Assembly (NCBI GenBank): GCA_017307755.1
Contig: JAFKGQ010000004.1
Coordinates: forward strand, 186,001-250,000
DNA: 64,000 nucleotides
Direction: 5' to 3'
From: Chitinophagaceae bacterium
GTDB lineage: Bacteria; Bacteroidota; Bacteroidia; Chitinophagales; Chitinophagaceae
A program made the position numbers and the translations under genes. Numbering within the stretch: position 1 is the first letter of the stretch; every line of letters starts with the position of its first letter. This document shows positions 18,888-27,505 of this stretch, in pieces. The notes under the pieces are model-generated. The model was not told where the DNA came from. It did no database searches and saw only the letters and a list, made by a program, of their open reading frames with translations.

Positions 18888-18914
18888 CCCCTCCAAAAGG
18901 AGGGGTCTTTTTTT
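18888..18914 (+). terminator. Terminator of the DsbA-like gene
   Basis: CCCCTCC, AAAA loop, GGAGGGG, TC and seven T. Perfect 7-bp GC-rich stem. On the opposite strand it lies just beyond the candidate guide segment of the Cas12f-like RNA, but has no T-run in that direction. Confidence 0.93.
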
Positions 18915-18916
18915 AA

Positions 18917-19032
18917 AAATATAGTTTTGCGCACTCGTTGCATACGTTTTACCGTTTGGCGAGTGATCTTGTCCTCACCTCAAGGCTGTGCAACCAGCCC
19001 GCAAATTTGTTCAAGCGCCCTTTGTACGGGCT
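18917..19032 (-). ncRNA. Candidate Cas12f-type guide RNA (fused scaffold plus guide)
   Basis: Minus-strand segment directly after the nuclease-dead Cas12f-like gene. Seen in order: AGCCCG (19032-19027) can pair with CGGGCT (19001-18996); the hairpin GGCTG-GTTGCA-CAGCC (18999-18984); GTGA/TCAC; and then GTATGCAAC ending at 18937. The six-base hairpin loop GTTGCA is the exact complement of TGCAAC (18942-18937). The same arrangement, a GGGCTG..TGCA..CAGCC hairpin pairing with a repeat ending ATGCAAC, is known from Cas12f tracrRNA/crRNA. The guide would start at 18936 (GAGTGCGCAAAAC...). CACTCG (18965-18960) can also pair with CGAGTG (18937-18932), so the guide start is uncertain by about 6 nt. 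The 5' end is not defined and may lie inside the gene. Confidence 0.72.
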
Positions 19033-20132
19033 CATTCCACTATAACGGCTATACCGTATTTAGCCGCTTTATAGCTTATCTTTTCCTTCAGGCCGTAATA
19101 TGACCAGTTCCTCAATAGAAATTCATTCTCTTTCGCCTGCGCTTCCTTTTCTGTCTGTGATTTCAACACCAGCACTCCAGCCTCGTGCTGCAGACAGAAT
19201 GCGATCAACCGTGCTGAATATTGGTGAAGGCGGCTATTGACATAATTTTTCTCTGCCAGGTGAAAACGATCCAGCGCCTGCATCTTTTTTCTGCGGCCCT
19301 TCCCACCCCGGTTGAAACGCATGGCCATCTGCGTACGGTGAAGGCTATCCTGTATGGCCAGTCTCCTGTGCAGGAATTCCTCCCGGCTCCCAATGCGGAT
19401 CTGCGTCTCGCTTGTTTCCGCCACGATAGGGATATCCGGCGACAGATGCGCTTCGACCCGGATATCCGCCGACAGACTGACTTCTGTCCGTTGAAAGCTG
19501 AATACGGCCAATAAAAAGAGCTTGTTACCCTTTATCTCGATCGAACTATCGCAAAGTTTATATTCTCCTTTCAACGCCCGTTCGAAAAACAGCCTGTTGC
19601 TCGATGCGTCTCTGCCGAAATTTGTCCGGAAAGGCAAACTGTATAAGCTAAACAGATATTCCCCTTTCCCCGCGGGCTCGATATGCAGGATGTCCGATGC
19701 GACGATAGGGATGGGCAGGTCCTGTTTGTAGGTCCTTAGCGACCGCAGCCCTTGTCCATATTCCTTTTTCTCTTTATCAAAGGTGGATATGATCCGGCTA
19801 TTCAAAGAGCTGAGAATGGCCATGGGTATCTGTCCCTTGAATTTCCCGGACAACAGCCGGTAGGTCGTACTCATCCGGGACGTATTCAGAATACCTTCTT
19901 CGTCCTTTTTAACATCCTTCAGCTTGACCATTGCTTTATCCGTCAGGTAGAAAAGATCTTTCAGGTTCTCCTGGATATAATGATGGGTTGCGATCCAGTT
20001 GGCGGCCTTGGCCACGATCGTTTGCCAATCGCGGATCATTTTATAACGTTCTTTCCACTGCGTCTTATTATCCGCCTGCAGCAGGATCTGGATCTTGCGG
20101 GCAATGATCACGGAGTGGTTAGCGGTTGTCAT
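19032..20132 (-). CDS. Nuclease-dead Cas12f/TnpB-like RNA-guided DNA-binding protein
   Basis: 366-residue intact frame. The C-terminal half matches Cas12f: EEFLHRRLAIQ, then RGGKGRRKKMQALDRF (bridge region), KNYVNSRLHQYSARLI, and ENEFLLRNWSYYGLKEKI with SYKAAKYGIAVIVE. All three RuvC acids are gone. VEAHLSPDIPIVA has His229 where GIDxG has Asp, GVLVLKSQ has Lys324 where the MEDL motif has Glu, and the protein stops exactly before the VDPxYTSQxCSxCG zinc-finger and RuvC-III segment. The N-terminal half (WED/REC-like, about 1-220) is full length. It starts 5 nt after the RND pump stop, as the last gene of that operon, and a guide-like RNA follows. Such proteins are known as RNA-guided transcription regulators (TldR; dCas12f with sigma factors). 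Target unknown. Confidence 0.85.
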   Translation of the reverse strand: MTTANHSVIIARKIQILLQADNKTQWKERYKMIRDWQTIVAKAANWIATHHYIQENLKDLFYLTDKAMVKLKDVKKDEEGILNTSRMSTTYRLLSGKFKGQIPMAILSSLNSRIISTFDKEKKEYGQGLRSLRTYKQDLPIPIVASDILHIEPAGKGEYLFSLYSLPFRTNFGRDASSNRLFFERALKGEYKLCDSSIEIKGNKLFLLAVFSFQRTEVSLSADIRVEAHLSPDIPIVAETSETQIRIGSREEFLHRRLAIQDSLHRTQMAMRFNRGGKGRRKKMQALDRFHLAEKNYVNSRLHQYSARLIAFCLQHEAGVLVLKSQTEKEAQAKENEFLLRNWSYYGLKEKISYKAAKYGIAVIVE

Positions 20133-20137
20133 GAGCG

Positions 20138-23100
20138 TTAGCTGTTTTTATGTACTTTCCTGTATGCCCATCCGAAGATCAGCGGGAACACCCAGAGCGA
20201 AAAGATCATGGCGCTGAGTATACCTCCTATCACCACCCGGGCCAGGGGCCTGGAGCTTTCCGAGCCGATGCCATGTGAAAGGGCCGCGGGCATCAGCCCG
20301 ATGGCAGCCATGAGCGCCGTCATCATCACGGGCCGGATCCGCGCGTTGACCCCCAGCTTTATAGAGCTATACAAAGTGTCTAATCCTCGTACATGCACCA
20401 AATTTTCCTTGAACATCGTGATCAGGATGATCCCGTCCTGGATACAGATGCCAAAAAGAGCGATAAAACCGATGCCGGCGGATATGCTGAAATTCGTATT
20501 CGTTATATGCAGGGCCATGATGCCGCCTGCAAGGGCGAAAGGCACGTTGGTGAATACCAGCAGCGCGTCTTTGAAATTGCCGAACATGCTCAGCAGCAAT
20601 ATGAATATCAGCAGCAGGCTGATCGGCACTACCTGGGCCAATCGTTTCTGGGCCCTTTGCTGGTTTTCAAAATCCCCCTGGAAGGCCATGGTATATCCCC
20701 TTTTTAATTGGACCTTCTCGTCGACCTTTTGCTGGGCTTCTGCAATGGTGCTGCCCATGTCTCTTCCCCGTATCGAGAACTTAAGCGCCGCGTACCGTCT
20801 GTTATCGTCCCGATAGATCAGGCATGCCCCTGTTTTTTGCGTGATGGTAGCAATTTCCTTGATGGGCACTTTGGAGCCATTCATCGTAGGCACCAGTAAT
20901 TCGCCTATCTGTTCGGGCGTTTGCCGGAATTCCTCGGGCATCCGTACGCGAATGTCAAAGAGCTTAATGCCTTCGTACAATGTGCTGGCAGGTACGCCTC
21001 CGGGGCCCAGTCCGCCGATGGCCATACTGATCACAGCGTTCGCCTGCGCGGTAGCCACCCCGTATAAAGCCATTTTCCGCTGGTCCAGGTTGATATCCAG
21101 CTCCGGCTGACCTATATTGTGCATGACGCCCAGGTCTTCGATGCCCCGGATATCTTTCAACACGTTATAACAGGTGGCCAACTGACTTTCCATATAGGGC
21201 AGGGAGTCTCCCACTATTTTCAGGACAAGGCTTCCCTTGACCCCGGACACGGCCTCTTCCACATTATCCATGATCGGCTGGGAAAAATTGAGGTTTACAC
21301 CAGGAATAACGGCTAACTCCTTATTCATGCCATCGATCAGCTCTTCCTTGGATATTTTTGGGTTCCATTCGGACTCGGGATACATGAGTATGTCAAACTC
21401 ATTGTTGTAGTATCCCGTCACATCCGTGCCGTTGTCCGGCCGTCCTGTCTGTGAAACGCAATACTTCACCTGGGGGAAGGTCATGACGATGTCCCGGACC
21501 TGTTTGGATATCTGGACGGACTTATTCAGGTCAGTACTATAGTTGGCCTGGACACGAAGCCAGATGCTGCCTTCATTCAATTCCGGAAGAAATTCAGAAC
21601 CCAGGTATTTGAAGGAGTATATACCTGCGGCCATTGCAATAAGCGCGGCGATTACCACCACTTCCTTATGTTTAAAGGCCCTTACAAAGCCATTCAACAT
21701 AAAGCCTGTGATATGATGGACGATGGGATTATGTTTTTCTTTTACATTCTTCCGCATCAGCATGGATATCAGTACGGGCACCAGGGTAAGCGTGAAGATC
21801 AGGGCGCCCAGCAAAGCAAACCCAAGGGTATAGGCCAGGGGAGAGAACATCTTGCCTTCTACTTTTTGAAAGGAGAAGATAGGCAGCAGGGCGGTGATGA
21901 TGATCACTTTGGTAAAGAAAATAGCTTTTGCGAGCCCCGCGCCTTTCCGTTTGATCAGCCCCAGCTTGCTCAGCTTATTGAACCGCTCCATCCCAATCTC
22001 TTTGGCTTTATGGTCCAGTATGACGAAAAGGCCTTCCACCATGACCACGGCCCCGTCGATGATGATCCCGAAGTCCACCGCCCCGAGCGAGAGCAGGTTG
22101 GCGCTCATGCCCATCAGGCGCAGACAGATGAAGGCGAACAGCAGGGATAGGGGGATAATGACGGCTACTACTACGGTGGCCCTCCAGTCGAAGAGGAACA
22201 GGGAGATCAGCACGATGACCAATAGTACGCCTTCGATCAGGTTGTGCAAGACGGTATGTGTAGCATAATCGATAAGATCGATGCGATCGTAGTAAGGGAC
22301 GATCTTTGTGTCGGCCGGAAGGACATATTCGTTGAGGTATTTGACCTTTTCTTCTATTCCTTTTACGACTTCGGAAGGGTTCTCTCCCTTGCGCATGACG
22401 ATGATGGCTTCCACCACGTCTCCTTCGTCCGTCACGGTCCTTTTGCCATCGGGGCCTTTATGCGCATCGCTTCTGGCTACCCATCCCAGCCTGGGCACAT
22501 TGGATATTTCGACGGTAGCTACATCCTTTACCAGCAAAGGGACGCCATTGTTGTTCTGAACGACGATGTTCTTTATCTCTTCGATGTCGTTCAGCAAGCC
22601 GATGCCCCGCACTACAAAGGCCTGGTTATTCTGAAAGATCATGTCCCCGCCTACATTGATATTCGTATTCTGAACAGCGGTAAATATATCCAGTGGTGTT
22701 AATCCAAGGTTGGTCAGTTTGCCGGGATCGACCTTTATTTCGTAGGTTTTGGTCTTGCCCCCGAAACTATTGATATCCGCGATCCCCTGAATGCTCCGTA
22801 ATTGCCTGTCGATCACCCAGTCCTGCATCGTCTTTAGTTCCCGGACATCCCGGAAGGTGCTCCTGAGCGTGTAACGGAATAATTCACCTGTGGGGCCAAT
22901 GGGCGGTTGTACGCCGGGTTGTACGTTTGGCGGCAAGGTAGCATTCGGCAACAGATTCATCACCTGCTGTCGCGCTTGCGGGTCCTTTACATCGTCGTCA
23001 AAGAGGACCTTTATAAAGGACAAACCGAATACGCTGGTAGACCGGAGGTGGATCTTTTTCTGAACGGGGTTCATCGATATTTCTATAGGAATAGTAATGA

Positions 23101-23299
23101 ACTTCTCCACTTCCTCGGCGCTGCGGCCGGGCCATTGAGTAATAATATCTATCTCTGTGTTGGTGACATCCGGGAAGGCCTCTATCGGCATATCCATAAA
23201 AGTGATGACACCGGTGACGGAGAGCAGCGACGCTGCAAAAATTATGAAGTATTTATTTTTTAGCGAAAATCCTATGATCCCCCTGAGAAATTTGGCCAT
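20138..23299 (-). CDS. RND heavy-metal efflux pump inner-membrane subunit (CusA/CzcA family)
   Basis: Proton-driven inner-membrane pump of 1053 residues with the RND layout: TM1, large periplasmic loop, TM2-6, second loop, TM8-12. It belongs to the HME (metal) branch. The N-terminal PIEAFPDVTNTEIDIITQWPGRSAEEVEKFITIPIE and the TM4 segment GAVDFGIIIDGAVVMVEG are CusA/CzcA-type, not AcrB-type. It works with the adaptor and TolC-like genes upstream in the same operon. The two-component genes further upstream are the likely regulators. Which metal (Cu/Ag or Zn/Co/Cd) cannot be told safely from sequence. The downstream Cas12f-like gene begins 5 nt after its stop. Confidence 0.94.
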   Translation of the reverse strand: MAKFLRGIIGFSLKNKYFIIFAASLLSVTGVITFMDMPIEAFPDVTNTEIDIITQWPGRSAEEVEKFITIPIEISMNPVQKKIHLRSTSVFGLSFIKVLFDDDVKDPQARQQVMNLLPNATLPPNVQPGVQPPIGPTGELFRYTLRSTFRDVRELKTMQDWVIDRQLRSIQGIADINSFGGKTKTYEIKVDPGKLTNLGLTPLDIFTAVQNTNINVGGDMIFQNNQAFVVRGIGLLNDIEEIKNIVVQNNNGVPLLVKDVATVEISNVPRLGWVARSDAHKGPDGKRTVTDEGDVVEAIIVMRKGENPSEVVKGIEEKVKYLNEYVLPADTKIVPYYDRIDLIDYATHTVLHNLIEGVLLVIVLISLFLFDWRATVVVAVIIPLSLLFAFICLRLMGMSANLLSLGAVDFGIIIDGAVVMVEGLFVILDHKAKEIGMERFNKLSKLGLIKRKGAGLAKAIFFTKVIIITALLPIFSFQKVEGKMFSPLAYTLGFALLGALIFTLTLVPVLISMLMRKNVKEKHNPIVHHITGFMLNGFVRAFKHKEVVVIAALIAMAAGIYSFKYLGSEFLPELNEGSIWLRVQANYSTDLNKSVQISKQVRDIVMTFPQVKYCVSQTGRPDNGTDVTGYYNNEFDILMYPESEWNPKISKEELIDGMNKELAVIPGVNLNFSQPIMDNVEEAVSGVKGSLVLKIVGDSLPYMESQLATCYNVLKDIRGIEDLGVMHNIGQPELDINLDQRKMALYGVATAQANAVISMAIGGLGPGGVPASTLYEGIKLFDIRVRMPEEFRQTPEQIGELLVPTMNGSKVPIKEIATITQKTGACLIYRDDNRRYAALKFSIRGRDMGSTIAEAQQKVDEKVQLKRGYTMAFQGDFENQQRAQKRLAQVVPISLLLIFILLLSMFGNFKDALLVFTNVPFALAGGIMALHITNTNFSISAGIGFIALFGICIQDGIILITMFKENLVHVRGLDTLYSSIKLGVNARIRPVMMTALMAAIGLMPAALSHGIGSESSRPLARVVIGGILSAMIFSLWVFPLIFGWAYRKVHKNS

Positions 23300-23351
23300 T
23301 TGTTAATTTTTTGATCGATTTACTGCCGGGTGCCTTCGATCCGTTCACGGA

Positions 23352-24467
23352 TTAATTGTTCAACTGGTCGTAGATCTGCAGCGCATTGGACGTGATCACC
23401 CTGTCACCCGCCTGCACGCCTCCCATTAAATATACTTTGTCGTTAAAGGTGCTCAGCTTTTGCACGGGGGTAATGTCCGCCTTGCCCTTCCCCCGGTAGA
23501 TAAGCACGTAATATTCGCTGTGATCGAAGATCAGGGCGTTTAAAGAAACACATAGCATCTGTTGATGCCGGGTGTTGGAAACTGTAACGCCGGCAAACAT
23601 TTGCGGCCTCAGTTCGTAATCCGGGTTGTCTATCACGACGCGTACTTTTGTGACCTTACTGTTGGGGTCCAGGACATGCATGATCTTATCTACTTTTCCT
23701 TTGAAGACCTTACCGGGGTAGGACAGGGTTGTGACATCGACATTGTCACCCATATGGATCTTATCCAGGTTGGATTCGTACACATTCGCCCAGATCCAAA
23801 CATTCTTCAGATCAGAGATAATGAACATAGGGTTGGTATTGTCCGTCCGGATCGACTGGGCATTGGTCACCATTTTTTGTACGATAAAACCGCTGATCGG
23901 GGCTTTGACGACATAATTACCCGTTGTATCACTACCGTTGATCTTGAGCACTCTTTTCACCATCTCCAATTGCGCTACCGCCTGGTCATAATTGGTCTGT
24001 GCGGTCGTGACATCCAGGATTGAGGCAAGACCGCTCTTATAGAGCGCCTGGGTGGCTTCCAGTTGTTTTTTGGTCGCCTTGAGATTGGTCTGGGCGACGA
24101 CCAGGTTGTTGCTATAGCCGGCCATTTCACTACTCCTGACCACGGCGAGTATCTGGCCTGCCGTAACATAATCTCCCAATTGAACTTTTACATCCTGTAC
24201 GTTACCGCTGACCAGGGGGAAAATGTTCACCTGTTTATCCTGGTTGAAATCCACCTGCCCGGTGAGGGTGATGGCATTGATCAATTCTTCTTGTTTTACC
24301 GTGTCGATAGAAAGGGTCTTTAGCAGGGAATCCGGTATGATATAGGGCTGTTTGCCTTCCGTATTTTTTTCTGCCTGGGAGTTGCAGGACTGGAACAGCA
24401 GGGAGCCGACCGCCAAAAGGATGCAGCCTGTGAACGCCTTTATCCCGGTGTTTTTTTGTATGTTCAT
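23352..24467 (-). CDS. RND efflux periplasmic adaptor lipoprotein
   Basis: Membrane-fusion subunit linking the RND pump to the TolC channel. 371 residues with a lipoprotein signal (lipobox LFQSC near residue 28), barrel-sandwich/biotinyl-lipoyl half (NIFPLVSGNVQDVKVQLGDYVTAGQILAVV), a helical hairpin (about 125-170), the second lipoyl half (VVKAPISGFIVQKMVTNAQ) and beta-barrel/MP domains. No His- or Met-rich metal-binding N-terminal extension is seen. It sits between the TolC-like and pump genes with gaps of 27 and 52 bp. Confidence 0.92.
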   Translation of the reverse strand: MNIQKNTGIKAFTGCILLAVGSLLFQSCNSQAEKNTEGKQPYIIPDSLLKTLSIDTVKQEELINAITLTGQVDFNQDKQVNIFPLVSGNVQDVKVQLGDYVTAGQILAVVRSSEMAGYSNNLVVAQTNLKATKKQLEATQALYKSGLASILDVTTAQTNYDQAVAQLEMVKRVLKINGSDTTGNYVVKAPISGFIVQKMVTNAQSIRTDNTNPMFIISDLKNVWIWANVYESNLDKIHMGDNVDVTTLSYPGKVFKGKVDKIMHVLDPNSKVTKVRVVIDNPDYELRPQMFAGVTVSNTRHQQMLCVSLNALIFDHSEYYVLIYRGKGKADITPVQKLSTFNDKVYLMGGVQAGDRVITSNALQIYDQLNN

Positions 24468-24494
24468 ATTAGAGCTTATCTTTTTAATCAGGAG

Positions 24495-25874
24495 TTAGTT
24501 AAAAAAATTCGTACCCGTCAGAAAATTGATGTTCTCGAGCGCGTTGACTTTATTGAATAGAATCGTGTTCAGCTGTACGATATTCTGTTTATAACTGTCG
24601 TAAAAAGTGAGGAAATCCAGCAAACGGATATTGCGCTGCATATAATTTTCCAGCATAGCCGTCGCCAGTTTATCGAAATGAGCGGCAAAGGCGGGATTGA
24701 TGCCTTTGTACAACCTATCGGCGTCCAGGGCCTTTTGGAGCCCACGGGTCACATCTTCTTCCAGGCCCTTTACAGTAGACTGCACCTGTGTTTTGTTGAG
24801 ATCGATCAGTATCCTGGCGCTTTTTATATTTCCCTGGTTGCGGTTGAAAATAGGAATGTCGATGCCTGCGCTCACCGCATTGAAATTATGGATATAACTG
24901 CCATTCTTGTCCCAACTGGTCCCCAGGGTAAGGTCGGGGACGGCAAGCGCTTTTTGCAGGGAATAGGTCTGTTGGCTCAGCAGCAGGTTGCCTTTGGCGA
25001 TCATGAGATCGGTGCGGTTCTGGTATGCAGAATCCATCAGGGACTGCATGTTGTATTTCAGGGGATCGGCGGCTGCAAGGGTGGCCGAGTCCAGGACAGG
25101 CGCCAAGAAAGCGGTGGCAGGTACCTGTAAGAGGACCCTGATCTGGCTCTGCTCGTCATTGATATTGTCGATAAGCGCCTGGTATTCGCTTTGCAGGGAG
25201 TATAACTGGGCCTGGATACGGACCAGGTCCACTTCGGAAACATAACCATTGCCTGCTTGCTGTTCAAAGGCGGCGGCGATAGTCTTGAGTGAGCTGATCT
25301 CTTCGTTATATACCTTGGCGGTCTGGCCCAGATAATAAATATTAAAGAAGCTGCTGCGGAGGGCAAATTTCAGGGTGCGCAACAGGTCGTACAGACCGTA
25401 TTCAGCCAGAAGGGTATTGGTTTTGGCGATGTTCACCTGCTTTTTGATCTTACCTGCCAGCAGGATCAGCTGCGACAACTGGACGGCCTGCTCCGAATTG
25501 TCCCGGCCCGTTATTGGGAACCATTTATGGGTTTGGGTATTGTAGGCTCCCTGAACAATGTTGAGGTTGGGATTTGGCCAGAGACGGGCCTGGATGATCA
25601 GCGCCCTGGTGGCATCCACGTTGTACTTCTGGGCCAGGATCTGCAGGTTGCTGTCCAAAAAGATCTTTTCTGCCTGTGAGAGGTCCAGGCGGAGGGTGTC
25701 CTTATTAAAGCGTTGGGGAATATCATTGAGGTTTTGCCCAAAACTATTTACTGTCTGTGGAGATGGAGCAGGCTGTCCGGGTACGGGACGGCGGGGCGTC
25801 TGCTGGCATACGCCTCTGAGAGCAGCTGCCAATAATAGTAAAACAAATCCTGACTGTCTGACGTGACTCAACAT
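24495..25874 (-). CDS. TolC-family outer-membrane efflux channel (CusC/CzcC-like)
   Basis: Outer-membrane channel of the tripartite metal pump, about 459 residues. Signal peptide, a proline-rich start (QQTPRRPVPGQPAPSPQ), then two TolC repeats rich in coiled-coil helices (AEKIFLDSNLQILAQKYNVDATRALIIQARLWPNPNLNI; LSQQTYSLQKALAVPDLTLG). I chose the ATG at 25874 (MLSHVRQSGFVLLLLAAAL) since it begins a good signal sequence; an in-frame start at 25910 adds a hydrophilic tail. First gene of the four-gene operon and directly downstream of an 11-bp repeat array. Confidence 0.9.
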   Translation of the reverse strand: MLSHVRQSGFVLLLLAAALRGVCQQTPRRPVPGQPAPSPQTVNSFGQNLNDIPQRFNKDTLRLDLSQAEKIFLDSNLQILAQKYNVDATRALIIQARLWPNPNLNIVQGAYNTQTHKWFPITGRDNSEQAVQLSQLILLAGKIKKQVNIAKTNTLLAEYGLYDLLRTLKFALRSSFFNIYYLGQTAKVYNEEISSLKTIAAAFEQQAGNGYVSEVDLVRIQAQLYSLQSEYQALIDNINDEQSQIRVLLQVPATAFLAPVLDSATLAAADPLKYNMQSLMDSAYQNRTDLMIAKGNLLLSQQTYSLQKALAVPDLTLGTSWDKNGSYIHNFNAVSAGIDIPIFNRNQGNIKSARILIDLNKTQVQSTVKGLEEDVTRGLQKALDADRLYKGINPAFAAHFDKLATAMLENYMQRNIRLLDFLTFYDSYKQNIVQLNTILFNKVNALENINFLTGTNFFN

Positions 25875-25950
25875 GATGTTTATATGATTATGAATTTGAT
25901 CATCCAGCAAGCAAAAGGGAAGGATGAGGAGTACCTGTACGCAGGCGGGA

Positions 25951-26016
25951 CGAAATTAACAGGAGGGCATTAGGCTGTGATTAGGAGGACATTAAAGCGG
26001 GATTAAAGCAACATTA
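25951..26016 (-). promoter_or_regulatory. Response-regulator site array (five 11-bp repeats) and promoter of the metal-efflux operon
   Basis: On the plus strand five units follow one another without gaps: GGAGGGCATTA, GGCTGTGATTA, GGAGGACATTA, AAGCGGGATTA and AAGCAACATTA (25962-26016). Each ends in ATTA with an exact 11-bp step. OmpR/PhoB-family regulators bind direct repeats of this period. Reading towards the TolC-like gene, the array ends 3 bp before TAATTTCG (25958-25951), close to the Bacteroidota -7 box TAnnTTTG, so bound regulator would occupy the -35 region. The response regulator at 27506 is the natural candidate. Confidence 0.72.
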
Positions 26017-26126
26017 GAATCGTTTAATGTTCTTTATAAGTAGTTGATTATAAATTGTTTGAAAATCCGCTTTGCTTCAATGGGACTGTTAATGTTAACA
26101 CGAGGCTAACGAAAAGGGATAGTGGC

Positions 26127-27476
26127 CTATATGGAGAAGAACAGGCGGAACTCCGTCCCCTTACCCAACTCAGAATTTATCCTGACGCTGACATTGTGCA
26201 GACGGAAGATCTTGTCGGCGAGCGAGAGGCCGACCCCGTACCCGGCGTAGCCGATGGCATTGGCTCCCCGGTAGAAAGGCTGGAATATATTCGGGATGTC
26301 CTCTTTGCCGATGCCGATGCCTGTATCGCGTATGCTGATCACTGGGGCATTGTTCTGAAGATATAGCCGGCAGGTGACGACACGATTGTCCGAGAATTTG
26401 ATGGCATTTTTAAGGATATTGCTAAGCGCAATGAACAAAAGGTAATGATTCCCCTGGATCGTATATTTCCGGGCATCTTCCGGCAGATCATATTGCAGGT
26501 GGATCCTGTTTTCCGGAGCTTTATCGCTCCATTGGTCCTTTACCTGCCAAAGCAGTTCGTCGAGCCGAAGGTCCTGAAACTCTGTGATATCAACATTCGT
26601 CTGTGCGAGGTCGACGAGGTTATTGATAAGGTCGTTCAGCTTTCCGGATTCGGTCAATACCCCCTCCAGGGTCTTTTTATACTCTTCCTTGTCCCTTTCC
26701 TGCGACAACGTGACTTCCACGTCCCCTATAAGGGCGGTGACGGGGGTTCTAAGTTCGTGGGAGGCGTGTGTTACAAACGAGCCCTGTGCTTCAAAAGACT
26801 GCTCCAGGTGCTCCAGCAGATTGTTAAAGGTCACGGCGAGTTCATTGATCTCGTCTTTCCCTTCCTTGGTTTGCAAACGTTTATTGAGGCTGGATGAACG
26901 AATGAATTTGACGTCGTTGATGACCTTGATCATTGGCGCCAGGGCCGCCCGGGCGAACAGGCGGCCTGCAAAGAACAGGATAAATACAGAGATAAAGAAG
27001 GCGATAAGCATTACCCAGAAGAGCTGCCGCATCTTCTCGAAACCGCTGGTGTCAATGGCGGAGGCCAGTACGGTGAAATTCCCGGAATTATCGATGTAAT
27101 AAATGCCCGTGGTCTGCCGGTCGCCTTCCGAATAGGTGATGTTCTTTTGTCTGCGTACGCGGTCGATCACTTCTTTTGGCCACTGAAAAGAGCTGTCTTT
27201 TATAAAAGCCGGTTGGTCGCTGTCGTTATAGATCCTGACTATTTCACCGGGCAGGGATTGTGGGAATTTTTTTTGGACGTCGCGGAATTTTTCTTCTGAC
27301 AGATTGTCCTGGGCGAGGAACAGCTCTGCATTGATGATCGCCCTGTCCAGCAAGTGTCCATAAAAATCATTTTTCCGATTGCCGGCCGTCAGCAGGTAGA
27401 TGCCTGTCAGCACCAGCAAGAGCAAGACGGCGGAAAGGATCGTAAATTGTAAAGATAGCCTGTCCCTTATCTTCAT
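26127..27476 (-). CDS. Sensor histidine kinase (CusS-like)
   Basis: Membrane sensor kinase of 449 residues: TM1 (about 10-30), periplasmic sensor (about 31-150), TM2 (about 152-175), HAMP, HisKA with THASHELRTPVTALIGDVEVTL (phospho-acceptor His240), and HATPase_c with the N box LSNILKNAIKFSDN and G box DTGIGIG. The order response regulator, kinase, RND operon on one strand is typical of CusRS/CzcRS systems. A 216-bp gap with the repeat array separates it from the TolC-like gene. Confidence 0.92.
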   Translation of the reverse strand: MKIRDRLSLQFTILSAVLLLLVLTGIYLLTAGNRKNDFYGHLLDRAIINAELFLAQDNLSEEKFRDVQKKFPQSLPGEIVRIYNDSDQPAFIKDSSFQWPKEVIDRVRRQKNITYSEGDRQTTGIYYIDNSGNFTVLASAIDTSGFEKMRQLFWVMLIAFFISVFILFFAGRLFARAALAPMIKVINDVKFIRSSSLNKRLQTKEGKDEINELAVTFNNLLEHLEQSFEAQGSFVTHASHELRTPVTALIGDVEVTLSQERDKEEYKKTLEGVLTESGKLNDLINNLVDLAQTNVDITEFQDLRLDELLWQVKDQWSDKAPENRIHLQYDLPEDARKYTIQGNHYLLFIALSNILKNAIKFSDNRVVTCRLYLQNNAPVISIRDTGIGIGKEDIPNIFQPFYRGANAIGYAGYGVGLSLADKIFRLHNVSVRINSELGKGTEFRLFFSI

Positions 27477-27505
27477 AAAGTATATTTTGCCCGGAAGCCG
27501 GGTCT

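Noticed and set aside
18917..19032. CRISPR array
   Set aside because: There is a single repeat-like segment and no spaced repeats on either side; a fused single guide fits better.
19032..20132. Active TnpB transposon nuclease or insertion sequence
   Set aside because: Catalytic residues and zinc finger are missing, no TnpA gene or transposon ends were seen, and the gene is spaced like an operon member.
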